Part shown: positions 8,336 through 16,524 of the stretch, in pieces
Numbering within the stretch: position 1 is the first letter of the stretch
Layout: the number at the start of each line of letters is the position of its first letter
Assembly: GCF_000956175.1 (NCBI RefSeq)
Contig: NZ_CP011070.1
Coordinates: 434,001-498,000 of the forward strand
Direction of reading: 5' to 3'
Length of the DNA stretch: 64,000 nt
Source: Nitrosopumilus adriaticus
Lineage (GTDB): Archaea > Thermoproteota > Nitrososphaeria > Nitrososphaerales > Nitrosopumilaceae
The notes under the pieces: model-generated
Told to the model about the DNA's origin: nothing
Seen by the model: only the letters and a program-made list of their open reading frames with translations
Databases searched by the model: none
Made by a program: the position numbers and the translations under genes

Positions 8336-8481
8336 CTATTTTAAAATTAATTTCGAATCTAAAATTTCCAATGTATCTATGATTACAAAAGATGTGTTCG
8401 TATAGAAATGATCCAACATTCAAAATGATTGAATATTTTGGACAAACACCAATCAATAAAGTAATTTTTCATAATGACACT

Positions 8482-8547
8482 AACATCAAAAAACTCTCAA
8501 AGACTTTCGTATCCTTACGACTCCACACTTTGAGAGATTTTGATGTT
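8482..8547. repeat. long inverted repeat (possible structured RNA)
   Basis: A 21-base arm at 8482-8502 (AACATCAAA... to ...CTCTCAAAG) is matched in reverse complement by 8528-8547 with only one base inserted and one mismatch. The loop contains a further CGTA-TCCT-TACG hairpin. No T-run follows and it is 150 bases past the nearest gene, so it is not a simple terminator. It could be an ncRNA or a small palindromic element. Confidence 0.55.
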
Positions 8548-8602
8548 TTTATCAAATCTAGAGTTGTCATCTCCTTCAAGTGTGCTATCCATTTCTCAAA
8601 AA

Positions 8603-8613
8603 GGCATGCCACA
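8603..8613 (+). promoter_or_regulatory. GGCATGCCACA promoter element (site 3 of 3)
   Basis: Third exact copy. An AATATTATATC TATA box begins about 16 bases downstream, and the ATG at 8657 is about 27 bases after that box, as in a leaderless transcript. Confidence 0.55.
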
Positions 8614-8656
8614 AATTAACTGCTAATATTATATCATTCTAGTACGATAGTATACC

Positions 8657-8821
8657 ATGTCAACTGTAATTCAATACAAATTTGACCAAAAACCAAGCCA
8701 GGAAATTCTGGTTGAAAGTGAGGCCAAAAACCCTCTCTCAACTAGCATTTCTGCTATGGATATGATTGGTCTTTCTTGGATCTTCAAAAAAGATGAAGAC
8801 CTGCTTGAGGAATTCAAGTAA
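8657..8821 (+). CDS. 54-aa protein, unknown
   Basis: Leaderless-type start: TTATAT at about 8629 and ATG at 8657. The product has a beta-like first half (VIQYKFDQKPSQEILVE) and an amphipathic acidic end (KKDEDLLEEFK), no signal peptide and no Cys. It sits 33 bases upstream of the phasin-like gene and probably shares its mRNA. The DNA around 8712-8738 can also fold (GTTGAAAG with CTCTCAAC). Confidence 0.5.
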   Translation: MSTVIQYKFDQKPSQEILVESEAKNPLSTSISAMDMIGLSWIFKKDEDLLEEFK

Positions 8822-8854
8822 TCATTCTTAATCAAATAGGAGGAGGTGCGAAAA

Positions 8855-9277
8855 ATGAGTAAAATAGAAAACACAAGCAATCACAAAGATGTCTATTCTA
8901 TATGGAGTGATAGTGTTGACAGCTTCTATTCAAATATAGAAAAGTCAATCCCACAATTCCACCAAGCAGCTACTAATCTGCTCCAAGAATATGTGCAAGC
9001 ATGGAATAATGCTTCATCATCAATTATTGATATTCAAAGAGAATTTGCAACAAAAACAGGAATTAAATCCAATCTCCCAGAATCATCAATTAGTATGATA
9101 AATGACTCTACAGAAAAGATAAACCGTTCATTTAATGTTCAAAGTAAGATGTCAATTGCATCAATTGATGCAACCAAGCATAATATCCATACATGGAATG
9201 AAAATTCAAAGTCTTTTGTTAACATAAACAAAAGTATAATGGATTCATTGGTATTGCCATTTAATCCAAAAATATAA
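8855..9277 (+). CDS. phasin-like helical protein
   Basis: 140 residues from ATG 8855, eight bases after GGAGGAGG, a very strong ribosome binding site. The sequence is one long run of amphipathic helices with WSDSVDSFYSNIEKSIPQFHQAATNLLQEYVQAWNN, resembling phasins that coat polyhydroxyalkanoate granules; no signal peptide or Cys. Marine ammonia oxidisers encode PHA synthase genes, which makes this plausible, but the match is by pattern only. Ends in a clear terminator hairpin. Confidence 0.5.
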   Translation: MSKIENTSNHKDVYSIWSDSVDSFYSNIEKSIPQFHQAATNLLQEYVQAWNNASSSIIDIQREFATKTGIKSNLPESSISMINDSTEKINRSFNVQSKMSIASIDATKHNIHTWNENSKSFVNINKSIMDSLVLPFNPKI

Positions 9278-9301
9278 TGGAGATAACATCTCCATTTTAT
9301 T
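9276..9301 (+). terminator. hairpin terminator after the phasin-like gene
   Basis: AATGGAGAT (9276-9284), loop AAC, ATCTCCATT (9288-9296), followed by a T-rich tail. The stem is perfect and begins at the stop codon. Confidence 0.65.
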
Positions 9302-9411
9302 TATTCAAAATATTTTGTTTTGAATAATACCATCTTTTCTAAAGATACAAAAATTATTACTGTGGCAAAAAACTTTGGAAATTAAGAATAAAAAAAGAAA
9401 ATTTAAAAAAA

Positions 9412-9714
9412 TTAATTGGTTGGATTCATCAAAGCAGCACGCTCTTTTGTTTTTTGATCAACTAGTGCCTGAACATATTTTCCTGGCTCTGCATTACAAT
9501 CACCGATGTTTACTGCAAATCCGTCCATAGTTTCACCAATACAACCATTTTCAGTAACTGCGATTACTTTAACCATCTCCATATTGTGCTCTGGTGAGGT
9601 GTAGAACATCAAATATGCAAAAAGAAGACCAGCTCCTAATGCAATAACTCCTGCAACAATCATAGTGTTGGCTCTACCTGATTTTTTATCTGATTTGTTA
9701 TTCACTGCAGACAT
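9412..9714 (-). CDS. single-pass membrane protein with small beta domain (paralogue A)
   Basis: 100 residues: a basic N-terminus (KSDKKSGRANT), one helix (MIVAGVIALGAGLLFAYLMFY), then an extracytoplasmic domain containing KVIAVTENGCIGETMDGFAVNIGDC. The divergent neighbour at 9848 has the same layout and the same Cys spacing, so the two are ancient paralogues. The paired cysteines could form a disulfide or bind metal. Function unknown. Confidence 0.75.
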   Translation of the reverse strand: MSAVNNKSDKKSGRANTMIVAGVIALGAGLLFAYLMFYTSPEHNMEMVKVIAVTENGCIGETMDGFAVNIGDCNAEPGKYVQALVDQKTKERAALMNPTN

Positions 9715-9766
9715 GATACCACTACTGCTAAATAAGTAATAAAGAAATTAGACATTTTCCAAAGGT

Positions 9767-9799
9767 AATTTCCAAATGTGAAAACTGTACATGGAAATT
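9767..9799. promoter_or_regulatory. inverted repeat in a divergent promoter
   Basis: AATTTCCA (9767-9774) and TGGAAATT (9792-9799) form a perfect inverted repeat between the two divergent paralogous membrane-protein genes. Such a site could bind one regulator that controls both. Confidence 0.45.
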
Positions 9800-9847
9800 G
9801 TTTCTGTGTGTTATATCTTGGTTTCACACTATATCAAGTGAAGAAAA

Positions 9848-10207
9848 ATGTACAATCAAAAGCAAAACGAAGGTAAAGTATCGCGACGCGTGCTTTTATC
9901 TGCACTGATTGCAGGACTTGCAGTCGTTGTAATCTTCACAGTGACTCCTTGGAACTACATTCCTACAGAGATTACTGAAGACGTAACTGTGATAGCAACA
10001 ACCGAATACGGCTGTGTTGGAGAATCACAATTTGGACTAAACGTGGTCGTGCCTGATTGTAGTGCACAAGTCGGCGATACTGTGTCTGCCACATTTAATG
10101 TTCCTTCGGGACTGTTAAACGGATATTGGGAAGAGCTTGAAAAAAGACAAAATCCGATGGTAGATGAATGGGATAAAGACGTTAGTGGAACAGGTCTTTC
10201 CCCATAA
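9848..10207 (+). CDS. single-pass membrane protein with small beta domain (paralogue B)
   Basis: 119 residues. Helix at about 14-34 (VLLSALIAGLAVVVIFTVTPW) followed by TVIATTEYGCVGESQFGLNVVVPDC, aligning with the divergent paralogue A. It has an extra C-terminal helix of about 30 residues (LLNGYWEELEKRQN). No known family. The two genes share one 133-base intergenic region with an inverted repeat. Confidence 0.75.
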   Translation: MYNQKQNEGKVSRRVLLSALIAGLAVVVIFTVTPWNYIPTEITEDVTVIATTEYGCVGESQFGLNVVVPDCSAQVGDTVSATFNVPSGLLNGYWEELEKRQNPMVDEWDKDVSGTGLSP

Positions 10208-10371
10208 TTTTTTTATTTTTGCAACAAAATATCTTAAATAACTAAAATTGTAATGATATTTTTAAAATTATTCAAAAAATAACTTGAAAACTTGTATTAA
10301 AACTATCAGTATGATTTAATCTAATAATTTCTACGAATCCCTCTTAAGCAATTTTTTCATTTTTCTGTTCA

Positions 10372-11205
10372 ATGACTAAACTACTCTATGCATCAATCAT
10401 TGCTTCAGTAATTGTTATGTCTGTTTTTAGTACCAATGCCTTTGCCCAGTCCGAATTTAAAAAAATTGAAGGCGACGAACTACTAAATCCTATTTCACAA
10501 GATATTCTTGCAAAAATAGAATTTTCAAAGAAACAATTCCAGCAAGCAAAAGAAACTGAAAACAAGCGTACTGCACAACAAAAACTCATCGACGAGCAAC
10601 GAAAGATTTCCCAAGAATCTCTAAAACAAGAAATTAAAAGAATGGAAAAGTCCTATGAAGAATTTACTCCTAGAAACGCATTTGCAAAGTATGTTTCAAA
10701 TCTAAATGCAACAAATCATGGGATATTCTGGGATCAATTTGATTATCTTCAAGTCAAAGTATCTCTAGCAAGGGATGCAAGGGACTCTGTTCTAAAACAG
10801 GGAGGAACATTTTCTGATGCCATGAAGCAATATGTTCAATTTGCCAAGATGCCAAAAATTGAAATGCAAAATATTGTGCGTGAACTTAACATAAAACACA
10901 ACCTTGCACAAGAAGACATTCAATCCAATTTTGACATGAACGGGAAATTACCTCGATATGAAAATGATCTCGCAGCTCCATGCTATGGTTGTACTGCAAA
11001 AATATCCAAAGTCCAAGTTGATTCAAACCAATCAGTTCCTATATCTAGAACTGTGCTTGAACCAAAACCTCTACAGATAACTGATCTCAAAGAATCCCTT
11101 TCAGATCTACAAAAAGAATTCCTAGAGTCAAGAAATATCATAGAACAGAAAAAAATGGTATTTGAGATGAATGAAATCATAAAACAAATTCAAGATCTCA
11201 AATAA
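10372..11205 (+). CDS. secreted coiled-coil protein (family member 1 of 4)
   Basis: 277 residues with a signal peptide ending AFAQ. Residues about 40-100 are a Lys/Glu coiled coil. A conserved core follows: RNAFAKYV, FWDQFDY, KVSLARDARDSVLKQGG, then LNIKHNLA and FDMNGKLPRYE. The same core occurs at 20446, 21445 and 46057. This copy adds a C-terminal CYGC motif and a second helical hairpin. Likely periplasmic or pseudo-periplasmic; function unknown. Confidence 0.8.
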   Translation: MTKLLYASIIASVIVMSVFSTNAFAQSEFKKIEGDELLNPISQDILAKIEFSKKQFQQAKETENKRTAQQKLIDEQRKISQESLKQEIKRMEKSYEEFTPRNAFAKYVSNLNATNHGIFWDQFDYLQVKVSLARDARDSVLKQGGTFSDAMKQYVQFAKMPKIEMQNIVRELNIKHNLAQEDIQSNFDMNGKLPRYENDLAAPCYGCTAKISKVQVDSNQSVPISRTVLEPKPLQITDLKESLSDLQKEFLESRNIIEQKKMVFEMNEIIKQIQDLK

Positions 11206-11282
11206 TTTTTTTATTTTAATATTAAAATCTAAACTACTCGATGCTTCTTCTCATCTGTTTTAACAAATGATAATTTGACTGA

Positions 11283-11684
11283 TTATTTTGTATTTTCTAT
11301 GACTTTGATTAGACCATCTTCGATATCTTCACCTGAAATCTTGAGATTTTCATCTGATGCCATTGAAAGTAAGGATGTAGGCCTTGCCAAACTGATGAAA
11401 TTCTCATTATTTTTTTGATAAACAGCAATAGTACATGGTAGCAATAACCCAAGATCTGGATTGGCCTCTAACACTTGTTTTGCAAGATGGGGATTACATA
11501 CTTCCATTAGTTTGTATTCATCTGTAAACTCTAGTCCTTTTTCTGATAGAATTTTTTTAAAATCAAGCGTTTCTAAAACACCAAACCCAATCTCTTTGAG
11601 ATTTTCAGAAAGATCAGTGATGGTATTGTCAATACTTTTTTTGGTTTTGACTGTATGTGTGAAATTCATATTACTATTTTTCAT
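11283..11684 (-). CDS. DUF302 domain protein
   Basis: 133 residues. The segment SIDNTITDLSENLKEIGFGVLETLDFKKIL, followed by YKLMEVCNPHLAKQVLEANPDLGLLLPCTIAVYQ, is the DUF302 pattern, including the conserved CNP and LPC cysteine motifs. The family is cytoplasmic and often found near sulfur or metal genes; its chemistry is unknown. It faces the rhodanese gene at 11780 across a divergent promoter, in keeping with a sulfur connection. Confidence 0.85.
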   Translation of the reverse strand: MKNSNMNFTHTVKTKKSIDNTITDLSENLKEIGFGVLETLDFKKILSEKGLEFTDEYKLMEVCNPHLAKQVLEANPDLGLLLPCTIAVYQKNNENFISLARPTSLLSMASDENLKISGEDIEDGLIKVIENTK

Positions 11685-11779
11685 TTTGATCTTATATAGA
11701 CAAATACGATTTCCACACTTGAAAGTTATTTCTGGAAAATGTATTTTACTATAATAATAATATCTACAGAAATAGTTTC

Positions 11780-12523
11780 ATGAATCAAAAACACATTGGA
11801 ATTATAGTGTCCATAATAATTGGAATTACTATTATTGGTACAGTTGTTCTAGACCAAAATTCAACTCCTGACAGTCTTGAAAAATTTGCGGTAACTTCTG
11901 AAACATTGAACGTATTGCTTGAAAACAAAGAACATGTTTTAGTTGTAGATATCAGAACTACTGATGAATATCAATCAGGACATTTGTTTGGTGCATCTCA
12001 TGATGTTCTGGACTCTTCAACTCTTGAAAAAAGAGTTACCACAATTCAAAATAGGTTACCTGATGTAGTCTCCAGATATAATTTTGTCTTGATTGACAAT
12101 GACGGTTCTGATGCAAAAAAAGCAGCTCAAACCATGACTGAGATGGGGATTCAGACATTCTATCTTGATGGGGGAATGAATAATTTATCTGACAATCTTG
12201 TTTTTAGCTCTCAAACTGTGATTGATTCAGAAGAATTGGCATCAAAACTCGCATCTGATGAAGATTTGTATTTGTTGGATGTTAGACAACCTGATGAATT
12301 GCTGGAATCTAAAATTGATGGTGCAGTAAACATCCCTCTGGCTGACATATTCAAACCAAACGGAATGGATTCTATTCCTACTGATAAACCAGTAGTGGTA
12401 ATTTGCGGTTCTGGAAATAGGGCAACAATAGCCACCTATGCACTGGCACAAGAAGGCATTGATTTTCAAGTTCTAAAAGGCGGAATGAAAGCATGGAACT
12501 CCCAAGTTCAATCGGAAATGTAG
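11780..12523 (+). CDS. exported tandem rhodanese
   Basis: 247 residues: an N-terminal anchor or signal (IGIIVSIIIGITIIGTVVL), then two rhodanese domains (about 45-145 and 150-245). The second has the active-site loop CGSGNRAT with the persulfide cysteine and LLDVRQPDEL. The first has VVDIRTTDEYQSGHLFGA, but where its cysteine should be it reads DNDGSD, so it is catalytically dead. It probably transfers sulfane sulfur outside the membrane. It is divergent from the DUF302 gene. Confidence 0.88.
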   Translation: MNQKHIGIIVSIIIGITIIGTVVLDQNSTPDSLEKFAVTSETLNVLLENKEHVLVVDIRTTDEYQSGHLFGASHDVLDSSTLEKRVTTIQNRLPDVVSRYNFVLIDNDGSDAKKAAQTMTEMGIQTFYLDGGMNNLSDNLVFSSQTVIDSEELASKLASDEDLYLLDVRQPDELLESKIDGAVNIPLADIFKPNGMDSIPTDKPVVVICGSGNRATIATYALAQEGIDFQVLKGGMKAWNSQVQSEM

Positions 12524-12586
12524 CCTTGCTGAACTTTTCATTTTTTAAATCAAGATTATATTGTATGATGTAGAGAAAATCAGTAT

Positions 12587-12937
12587 ATGGCTGATTTTAA
12601 AATTTTAGGAAGAGACTCTGATTTAAGAAAAGCAATTCTAAAAGCTCTATCAGATGAATACTCTAGGACTATAATGAATTTCACTATAGAGCAACCAAAA
12701 TCTGTGGTGGAGATTGTAAAAGGATGTGACATTCCAATGACTACTGCATACAGACGTGTAAATGAACTTGAAGAGAATAAAATTCTCAAAGTTACAGGCT
12801 CTGTTGTTACTGATGATGGCAAAAAATATTTTTTGTATCAAAATAGACTAAAGTCCATCTATGTTATATTTGGTTTAGAAGAATTAGATGTACAAATTGT
12901 AGAGAATGATGGCATGGGAATCAGTGCTTATTGGTAG
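12587..12937 (+). CDS. ArsR-like winged-helix regulator
   Basis: 116 residues. KAILKALSDEYSRTIMNFTIEQPKSVVEIVKGCDIPMTTAYRRVNELEENKILKV is an ArsR-type helix-turn-helix with wing; the C-terminal 30 residues (IYVIFGLEELDVQIVEND) are a small effector or dimer strand. No Cys metal site is apparent except one in the HTH (GCD). It ends ten bases inside the convergent zinc mini-protein gene. Confidence 0.75.
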   Translation: MADFKILGRDSDLRKAILKALSDEYSRTIMNFTIEQPKSVVEIVKGCDIPMTTAYRRVNELEENKILKVTGSVVTDDGKKYFLYQNRLKSIYVIFGLEELDVQIVENDGMGISAYW

Positions 12938-13137
12938 TTTGTTTTGTATTTTAGTTTTGAAAGTTTGTCCCTAGCTTTTGTTCTTAGTATAGTATGACAA
13001 CATGGACATCTTGTTTCATTATACACCATGAAAATTCCACAAAAACTACATCGTTTCTGACCTTCCTGATATTTGAATTGCATTGAAACTCCACTGCTTT
13101 TGTATTTATGACAAACACCTCTACATATTGCTGGCAT
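12928..13137 (-). CDS. CxGxC zinc mini-protein (family member 1 of 4)
   Basis: 69 residues with the family pattern CRGVC near the start, then YQEGQKRCSFCGIF, CPCC and a basic tail LRTKARDK. Members at 38319, 39778 and 44126 share all these positions. Six or more cysteines point to two zinc sites, and the Arg/Lys tail suggests nucleic-acid binding. It starts two bases after the stop of the 51-aa zinc protein upstream, so they form an operon. Confidence 0.7.
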   Translation of the reverse strand: MPAICRGVCHKYKSSGVSMQFKYQEGQKRCSFCGIFMVYNETRCPCCHTILRTKARDKLSKLKYKTNYQ

Positions 13138-13139
13138 TC

Positions 13140-13295
13140 TTACTCAAACCTCAACAAAGACCCGCAACACTTACAGATTATTCCGAATTGGTTTGATACT
13201 ATTTTCTGACTCTCGCACACAAGACATCTTCTTGATAGTTTTGCATAGAATCCAAAATTTTTTGCAAAATTTGGATCTTCTAATTGTAATTTCAT
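13140..13295 (-). CDS. zinc-ribbon mini-protein, 51 aa
   Basis: ATG at 13295, TAA at 13140. RCLVCESQ and CKCCGSLLRF give the two knuckles of a zinc ribbon. A TATTATATC box lies about 25 bases upstream, consistent with a leaderless mRNA. It is cotranscribed with the CxGxC protein that starts two bases after its stop. Function unknown. Confidence 0.6.
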   Translation of the reverse strand: MKLQLEDPNFAKNFGFYAKLSRRCLVCESQKIVSNQFGIICKCCGSLLRFE

Positions 13296-13420
13296 AATAA
13301 TATTTCTGTTTTAAGATATAATACAAAAGTAGACAATTTCCGATAACGATTTCCAATTTTGAAAGTCAGATGAGAAAATTATATTTTCAAGTTATAACAA
13401 AATGCTGTTTTTTTTAATTA

Positions 13421-13984
13421 ATGAACATAAGTAAAGGAATATTGATTGGAATTGTAGCTGGTGTTCTTACTTCTGGAGCACTTGCTCTATCCTATGATTC
13501 CTCACAAGCAGATGCGATGCCTGGTATGAGTATGGGCAGTTCTAGTAGTTCAGGAGGTATGAGTCCTGGTTCGAGCTCTAGCTCTAGTATGGATGGAATG
13601 ATGGGAGGTGGTCCAAGTAGACATGGTGTCTTCTATGGTCCCGGAACTATACACCAGCAATGTCATATGGGTGGTGATATGCTTCCACGTTACTGTGAAC
13701 CATACTACAAAGCAATGTCATCCGTAGTTGGAGTAAAAGTGTCCAATGTAGATCCTGTTGACGAAAAAACTCTTCGAGTTACACTCAAAGAACTTAGTGT
13801 AGCAAATTCTGGCGTCAATCAGAAGATCTCAATTTCTGCAGGTGCAGGTGATTTGGTAGGCACTGCTGTAATTGGTAGTGGTTGGTCGGGAACTACAACT
13901 GTGGATATTCCCTTGAAAGGAATGGGCCACATCTATAATCATGGAAGCATGCACGTCCACATATTTCCTGTAACTAACGGATAA
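13421..13984 (+). CDS. secreted Met/Ser/Gly-rich protein, possibly metal-binding
   Basis: 187 residues. Signal peptide or anchor (ILIGIVAGVLTSGALALS), then a low-complexity stretch of Met, Gly and Ser (about 32-68), and a folded C-terminal domain with His-rich ends (GPGTIHQQCHMGG, MGHIYNHGSMHVHIF). The Met and His clusters are of the kind that bind copper in exported proteins, so a copper role is a reasonable guess. No family recognised. Confidence 0.7.
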   Translation: MNISKGILIGIVAGVLTSGALALSYDSSQADAMPGMSMGSSSSSGGMSPGSSSSSSMDGMMGGGPSRHGVFYGPGTIHQQCHMGGDMLPRYCEPYYKAMSSVVGVKVSNVDPVDEKTLRVTLKELSVANSGVNQKISISAGAGDLVGTAVIGSGWSGTTTVDIPLKGMGHIYNHGSMHVHIFPVTNG

Positions 13985-14104
13985 GGGAAATAATTTTTTA
14001 TTTTTTAATACATCTTTTTTCTATCTTGAAAATAATTCGAATCCATAAATCGTACATTTTACAATGTTTTAAAAATACAAATTCTATGAATTCATAGACT
14101 AGAT

Positions 14105-14956
14105 ATGGAAAAAATTTGTTGGGCTAACACAGAAAATTTCAATGATGCAGAATTTATTATAGTTGGAATTCCTGATGAATCTCAATCTCATGCTTTAAGA
14201 AAAGGAACTGAAGAAGCTCCACTTAAAATTCGTGAAATATCCAATTTACGTGATTCATTTGAAAGAAATGGAAAAATCTCAATTGGTAGACCCCTGAAAG
14301 GAACCAAAAAAAGGGTACATGATCTTGGAAACATATCCCGAAACCAGATAAAAGAAACATTTGAAAAAATTGTTCATTCCTCAAAGATTCCAATCTCGAT
14401 TGGAGGTGATCATTCCATAACTACAGAAATTATTAAAACTATTTCAAACAAAAATGAGAAAATATCCCTTGTTTATTTTGATGCACATCCTGACTTTGTT
14501 AGCTCACACAGAAACTATTACGGTTCTGTAATTACTGATGTTCTTTCACATATTGAAATAGAGTCTAGTCTTCAAATAGGAATACGTACTCCTGAAGAAG
14601 AGGAATTGGAGAATCTCAACAAATACCATCTTGATGTAATCACACCTTTTGATATTCAAAAGAACGGAATAGAAGATATTGCAAACTCTATTCTAAATAA
14701 ATTGGGCAAAAATGTCTATGTCTCTTTTGATATGGATTGTATAGACCCTTCATTTGCACCTGGTGTATCAGTTCCTGTACCTTTGGGTCTGAGCAGCACT
14801 GATTGCGTCTATTTATTGCAAAGAATTGCTGAAAAAGGAATAATTGGGATGGACATTATGGAAGTATGTCCAAGTTTTGATGTTAAAGACAGAACTTCTC
14901 ATTTAGCATCTAGGATAATATCTGAAGTACTTTATTCCTCAGGAGAATCATCTTGA
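14105..14956 (+). CDS. ureohydrolase (agmatinase/arginase family)
   Basis: 283 residues. All metal-binding motifs of the family are present: GGDHSIT, YFDAHPDF and SFDMDCIDPSFAPGV, holding a two-manganese site. The family releases urea from agmatine, arginine or formimino-glutamate; the sequence alone does not settle the substrate. The gene overlaps the P5C dehydrogenase (TTG at 14953 inside its stop), so arginase feeding ornithine into P5C, or agmatinase, should both be considered. Confidence 0.9.
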   Translation: MEKICWANTENFNDAEFIIVGIPDESQSHALRKGTEEAPLKIREISNLRDSFERNGKISIGRPLKGTKKRVHDLGNISRNQIKETFEKIVHSSKIPISIGGDHSITTEIIKTISNKNEKISLVYFDAHPDFVSSHRNYYGSVITDVLSHIEIESSLQIGIRTPEEEELENLNKYHLDVITPFDIQKNGIEDIANSILNKLGKNVYVSFDMDCIDPSFAPGVSVPVPLGLSSTDCVYLLQRIAEKGIIGMDIMEVCPSFDVKDRTSHLASRIISEVLYSSGESS

Positions 14957-16524
14957 CTGAATTTGAAAATGAATTTACGTGGGGAAGAGCAATCTCACAA
15001 AACACCACAGATGAATTTCATGAAAAATTTGAAAAAGCGGTTGATGATGCAAAAAAAGAATTTGGTAAAAAATATCCGTTGATAATTAATGGCCAAGAAA
15101 TCTATTCTGATGAAACTTTTTTTGTAACCTCCCCTTCAGATTCACAAATTACTATCGGTGAATTTTCAAAAGCAACAATCTCTGATACAAATGATGCAAT
15201 ATCTAGTGCAAAAAATGCATTTGAAATATGGAGCAATACATCATATCTAAAACGAGCTGAAATTTTTAGAGAATGTGCTGATTATTTTTCCTCAAGAAAA
15301 TTCTTTTTGACTGCAATAATGACTTTTGAAAACGGTAAGAATCGTTTTGAGGCAATGGGGGATGTTGATGAGGCGATAGATTTTATGAGATTTTATGCCT
15401 TTCAGCTAGAAAAAAACAAAGGATTTTACAAACAAACTTCTCATCCAAACCCTCGTGAAAAAACTCAGACTATAATGAAACCATATGGTGTATGGGGTAT
15501 TATTGCTCCGTTTAATTTTCCTTCAGCGATTGCAATAGGGATGACTACTGGTGCATTGATTACTGGAAATACTGCTGTTTTAAAACCTGCAAGTACTGCT
15601 CCGTTATCATCTTTTTATTTTGTAAATTTTTTGTTCTCAAAAATTCCTAATGGTGCAATTAATTTTGTTACGGGTTCAGGTAGTACTCTAGGAAAAACTT
15701 TGATTGAAAGTAAAGATGTTGATGGAATAGCATTTACAGGTTCAAGAGAAGTCGGAATGCAAGGTTTCCAAGAGTTCACCAAAACCACTACAAAGCCTTT
15801 CATTTCTGAAATGGGCGGAAAAAATCCGGCAATTGTAACCAAAAATGCCGATTTGGATAAGGCATCTGAAGGAGTAATGAATGCGGCTTTTGGATTTGGT
15901 GGACAAAAATGCAGTGCATGCTCTAGGGTTTATGTTCACAATGATGTCGCTGATCAATTCATTTCAAAGATAGTTGAGAAAACAAAGAAACTAAGAATAG
16001 GGATGCCTTGGCAAAAGGATGTGTTTTTGGGTCCTGTAATTAATAATGATGCCAAAATAAAATTTGAAAATGCAGTAAATCTTGCAAAGCAAGACGGAGA
16101 GATTCTTACAGGTGGAATAGTTCTTAATTCATCCGAACTTGAGAAGGGATATTTTGTGGAACCAACAATAGTTACAAAATTACCTGAAGACCATAAACTT
16201 GTCAAAGAGGAATTATTCTTACCCTTTCTATGCATTCAAAGATATGATACACTTGATGATGCAATCAAGCTTGCAAATCAAACAGAATATGGATTAACTG
16301 CAGGAATTTTTAGCAATGATGAAAAACAATTAGAAGAGTTTTTCTCAAAAATTCAGGCAGGTGTTGTGTATGCAAATCGTTTTGCAAGTGCAACAACTGC
16401 AGCATTAGTCTCTAGTCAACCATTTGTGGGATGGAAAAATTCCGGATCTACTGGAAAAGGAGCTGGTGGTGAAAATTATTTACAGCAATTCATGCGCAGT
16501 CAAACTCAAACCCGCTGTGATTGA
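14953..16524 (+). CDS. 1-pyrroline-5-carboxylate dehydrogenase
   Basis: 523 residues, an aldehyde dehydrogenase of the P5CDH branch: oxidises glutamate semialdehyde to glutamate with NAD(P). Seen: GVWGIIAPFNFPSAIAIGM, TGNTAVLKPAS, FTGSREVG (cofactor site), SEMGGKNP (general-base Glu), GFGGQKCSACSR (nucleophile Cys). Start TTG at 14953 overlaps the ureohydrolase stop, a sign of translational coupling. Its 3' end overlaps the convergent proline dehydrogenase by 19 bases. Confidence 0.93.
   Translation: MTEFENEFTWGRAISQNTTDEFHEKFEKAVDDAKKEFGKKYPLIINGQEIYSDETFFVTSPSDSQITIGEFSKATISDTNDAISSAKNAFEIWSNTSYLKRAEIFRECADYFSSRKFFLTAIMTFENGKNRFEAMGDVDEAIDFMRFYAFQLEKNKGFYKQTSHPNPREKTQTIMKPYGVWGIIAPFNFPSAIAIGMTTGALITGNTAVLKPASTAPLSSFYFVNFLFSKIPNGAINFVTGSGSTLGKTLIESKDVDGIAFTGSREVGMQGFQEFTKTTTKPFISEMGGKNPAIVTKNADLDKASEGVMNAAFGFGGQKCSACSRVYVHNDVADQFISKIVEKTKKLRIGMPWQKDVFLGPVINNDAKIKFENAVNLAKQDGEILTGGIVLNSSELEKGYFVEPTIVTKLPEDHKLVKEELFLPFLCIQRYDTLDDAIKLANQTEYGLTAGIFSNDEKQLEEFFSKIQAGVVYANRFASATTAALVSSQPFVGWKNSGSTGKGAGGENYLQQFMRSQTQTRCD

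Noticed and set aside
8392-8619. 75-aa open frame
   Set aside because: It runs through a long inverted repeat and into the GGCATGCC promoter element; composition is not protein-like.
13171-13356. 61-aa minus-strand frame
   Set aside because: It overlaps the 51-aa zinc-ribbon gene in another frame; the zinc gene has better Cys spacing, a TATA box and a tight junction with its neighbour.
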